From Platanthera guangdongensis (lineage: Eukaryota > Streptophyta > Magnoliopsida > Asparagales > Orchidaceae): a stretch of 64,000 nt of DNA. The stretch lies in assembly GCA_039583875.1 (NCBI GenBank), contig CM077158.1, positions 241,103,447 through 241,167,446 on the forward strand, given 5' to 3'. A program made the translations under genes and the position numbers. The notes below the pieces were generated by a model. The model was not told the DNA's origin, made no database searches, and worked only from the letters and a program-made list of their open reading frames with translations. This document shows, piece by piece, positions 62,850 to 64,000 of the stretch. The stretch's first letter is position 1, and each line of letters opens with the position of its first letter.

Positions 62850-64000
62850 GTGAGGATCGAGGAGGTCCTGCCTCGGGCAGAGGAGGATCGTTGTGAGGAC
62901 CGGGTTGATGTCGGGACCCGAGGAGGGATCAGAGTGATCCACGGGGGAGTAGGGATCGAGGCTTCCCGCAAGGCAAGCCTCCACACCATGTACCGGCGGA
63001 GCATCGCCTCTATATCCCAAACCCCGCCGCCGGAGGAGAGGATCACCTTCTCTAGGAGTGATATGCCAGACCACGAGGATCCGTTCTGTGATGCGCTGGT
63101 CATCAAAGCCGCCATTAAGAATTTCACTGTCTCTCGGATCCTCGTGGACAATGGGAGCTCCGTCAACGTCGTCTTCAAAAAGGCGTTTGACGCGATGAAG
63201 GTGGAGGCTAAGAGGGTGTTGGCCTCGGACGGGCCCCTGTTCGGGTTCTCGGGAGAAAGGAAGGAAGTAGAGGGAGGCATTGGCCTCCATGTCACCCTGG
63301 GGGGCAGTCCCGAAACTGCAAGTTCGTCATTGTGGACGCCCCCAGCAGCTACAGCGCCATCTTTGGGAGGCCCCTCATCAGCGCCTTCCGCTGCGTCCCC
63401 TCGTCTTTCCATCAGTGTCTGAAGTTCAACGTTGAGGGGGTCCAGGTCAGGGTCAGGGGGGACCCGAAGGTGGCGCGGGAGTGTTATGTCACCGCGGTGA
63501 ACACCATCTCTTGGCAGGAGGGAGCCGAGGAGATGGGACGGAGGATGGAGGAGGCCGAGCAGGACGAAGAAGGGGAGGAGCCAGGAGTGAAGGACCACGC
63601 AGGAGAGGCGGCAGGAGGAGATCTGGAGGAGGTGGCCGAAGTAAGGGCCGTGGGAGGAGAGATAGAGGAAGAGGTCCCCGTTCCGGATGAAGGGGATGCT
63701 GAAAGATGGGCAGAGCGGTCCAGGCTGGAGGCGCGGAGGAAGTGGTAGAGCTGGAGGTGCTTACCGTGGGGGCAGGATGGAGAGGGTTCGTGTCAGCGGA
63801 TGGCTGACCCCGGAGGACCAGGGGAGGATGCTGGAGTGCATCCGGAAGAACGTGGACATCTTCGCCTGGAACGCCGCGGAGATGCCGGGGGTGACGCGGA
63901 TGTGGCCTGTCACCGCCTCAACCTGGACCCGGGAACACGCCCAGTTCAGCAGAAAAAGAGATCCACGGTAGACAAGCTGGCGGAACCCATCAGGGAGGAG
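62850..64000 (+). pseudogene. Gypsy protease, linker and RT start, copy B
   Basis: The protease segment SRILVDNGSSVNVVFKKAFD is identical to copy A. The following segment keeps two C residues lost in copy A. A one-base loss near 63732 and a TAG at 63968 (copy A has CAG) break the later frame. Confidence 0.82.

Larger units (their letters stand above)
55724..64000 (+). repeat. Large duplicated block, copy B (runs off the window)
   Basis: It matches copy A from 37886 to about 46135. It starts with the hAT target duplication and continues 'acaatatatttcatccaaag' exactly as in copy A. Differences are scattered substitutions and 1-8-bp indels, often in homopolymers. Confidence 0.93.
60577..64000 (+). 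mobile_element. Ty3/gypsy element (Tat lineage), copy B, cut by window end
   Basis: LTR, primer site, gag, protease and the start of RT, matching 42716-46135. The insertion point and several inactivating stops are shared with copy A, so this is the same insertion event, duplicated or allelic. Confidence 0.92.

Noticed and set aside
62753..63598. 281-codon antisense frame in copy B
   Set aside because: Same shadow effect as above; the sense strand carries protease and linker.

Overview
This window comes from a plant nuclear genome, most likely a flowering plant and probably a eudicot. The signs are GT-AG introns, Ty1/copia elements with the TGGTATCAGAGC primer site, Tat-type Ty3/gypsy elements, RTE-type LINEs, hAT elements and Tourist-like MITEs. 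There is nothing bacterial here: no operons, ribosome-binding sites, CRISPR arrays, rRNA or tRNA genes.

The one clear host gene is ATG12, the ubiquitin-like autophagy modifier. It lies on the minus strand, and its five small coding exons (34, 59, 69, 63 and 60 bp; 94 residues plus stop) are spread from 37527 down to 939. Introns 1 and 3 are about 0.1 kb. Intron 4 is 5.0 kb and intron 2 is 31.1 kb, and these two are filled with transposable elements. Reading frame, splice sites and the C-terminal glycine are all intact.

Intron 4 (999-5998) holds a palindromic repeat array, a gypsy scrap, a hAT-like end and an internally deleted copia element with 119-bp LTRs. Intron 2 (6210-37331) holds, in order: an antisense RTE LINE; copia scraps; a Tat-lineage gypsy derivative (9928-16507) with a gag remnant, an ~87-bp tandem array and two spliced antisense genes; an antisense copia remnant; a triple nest (copia containing copia containing LINE, 20177-30246); a PIF/Harbinger transposase scrap; and an antisense copia (31355-36660) that carries a non-autonomous hAT and has two LTRs that do not match.

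Upstream of ATG12, 37886-48501 (copy A) recurs almost unchanged at 55724-64000 (copy B, running off the window). Both copies hold the same solo LTR, the same MITE cluster and the same gypsy insertion. Copy A's gypsy is interrupted by a gag-less copia, which runs into a gap of exactly 500 N (50867-51366). Copy B is preceded by a hAT transposon whose empty target site is present in copy A. The simplest reading is two contigs carrying two haplotypes of one locus, placed in tandem across a scaffold gap. A real ~17.9-kb duplication remains possible.

I see no unknown biochemical system. The most notable points are the TE-inflated ATG12 gene, the empty/filled-site duplication across the gap, two gag-less copia elements with repetitive GC-rich leaders, and the spliced antisense genes inside the gypsy element.
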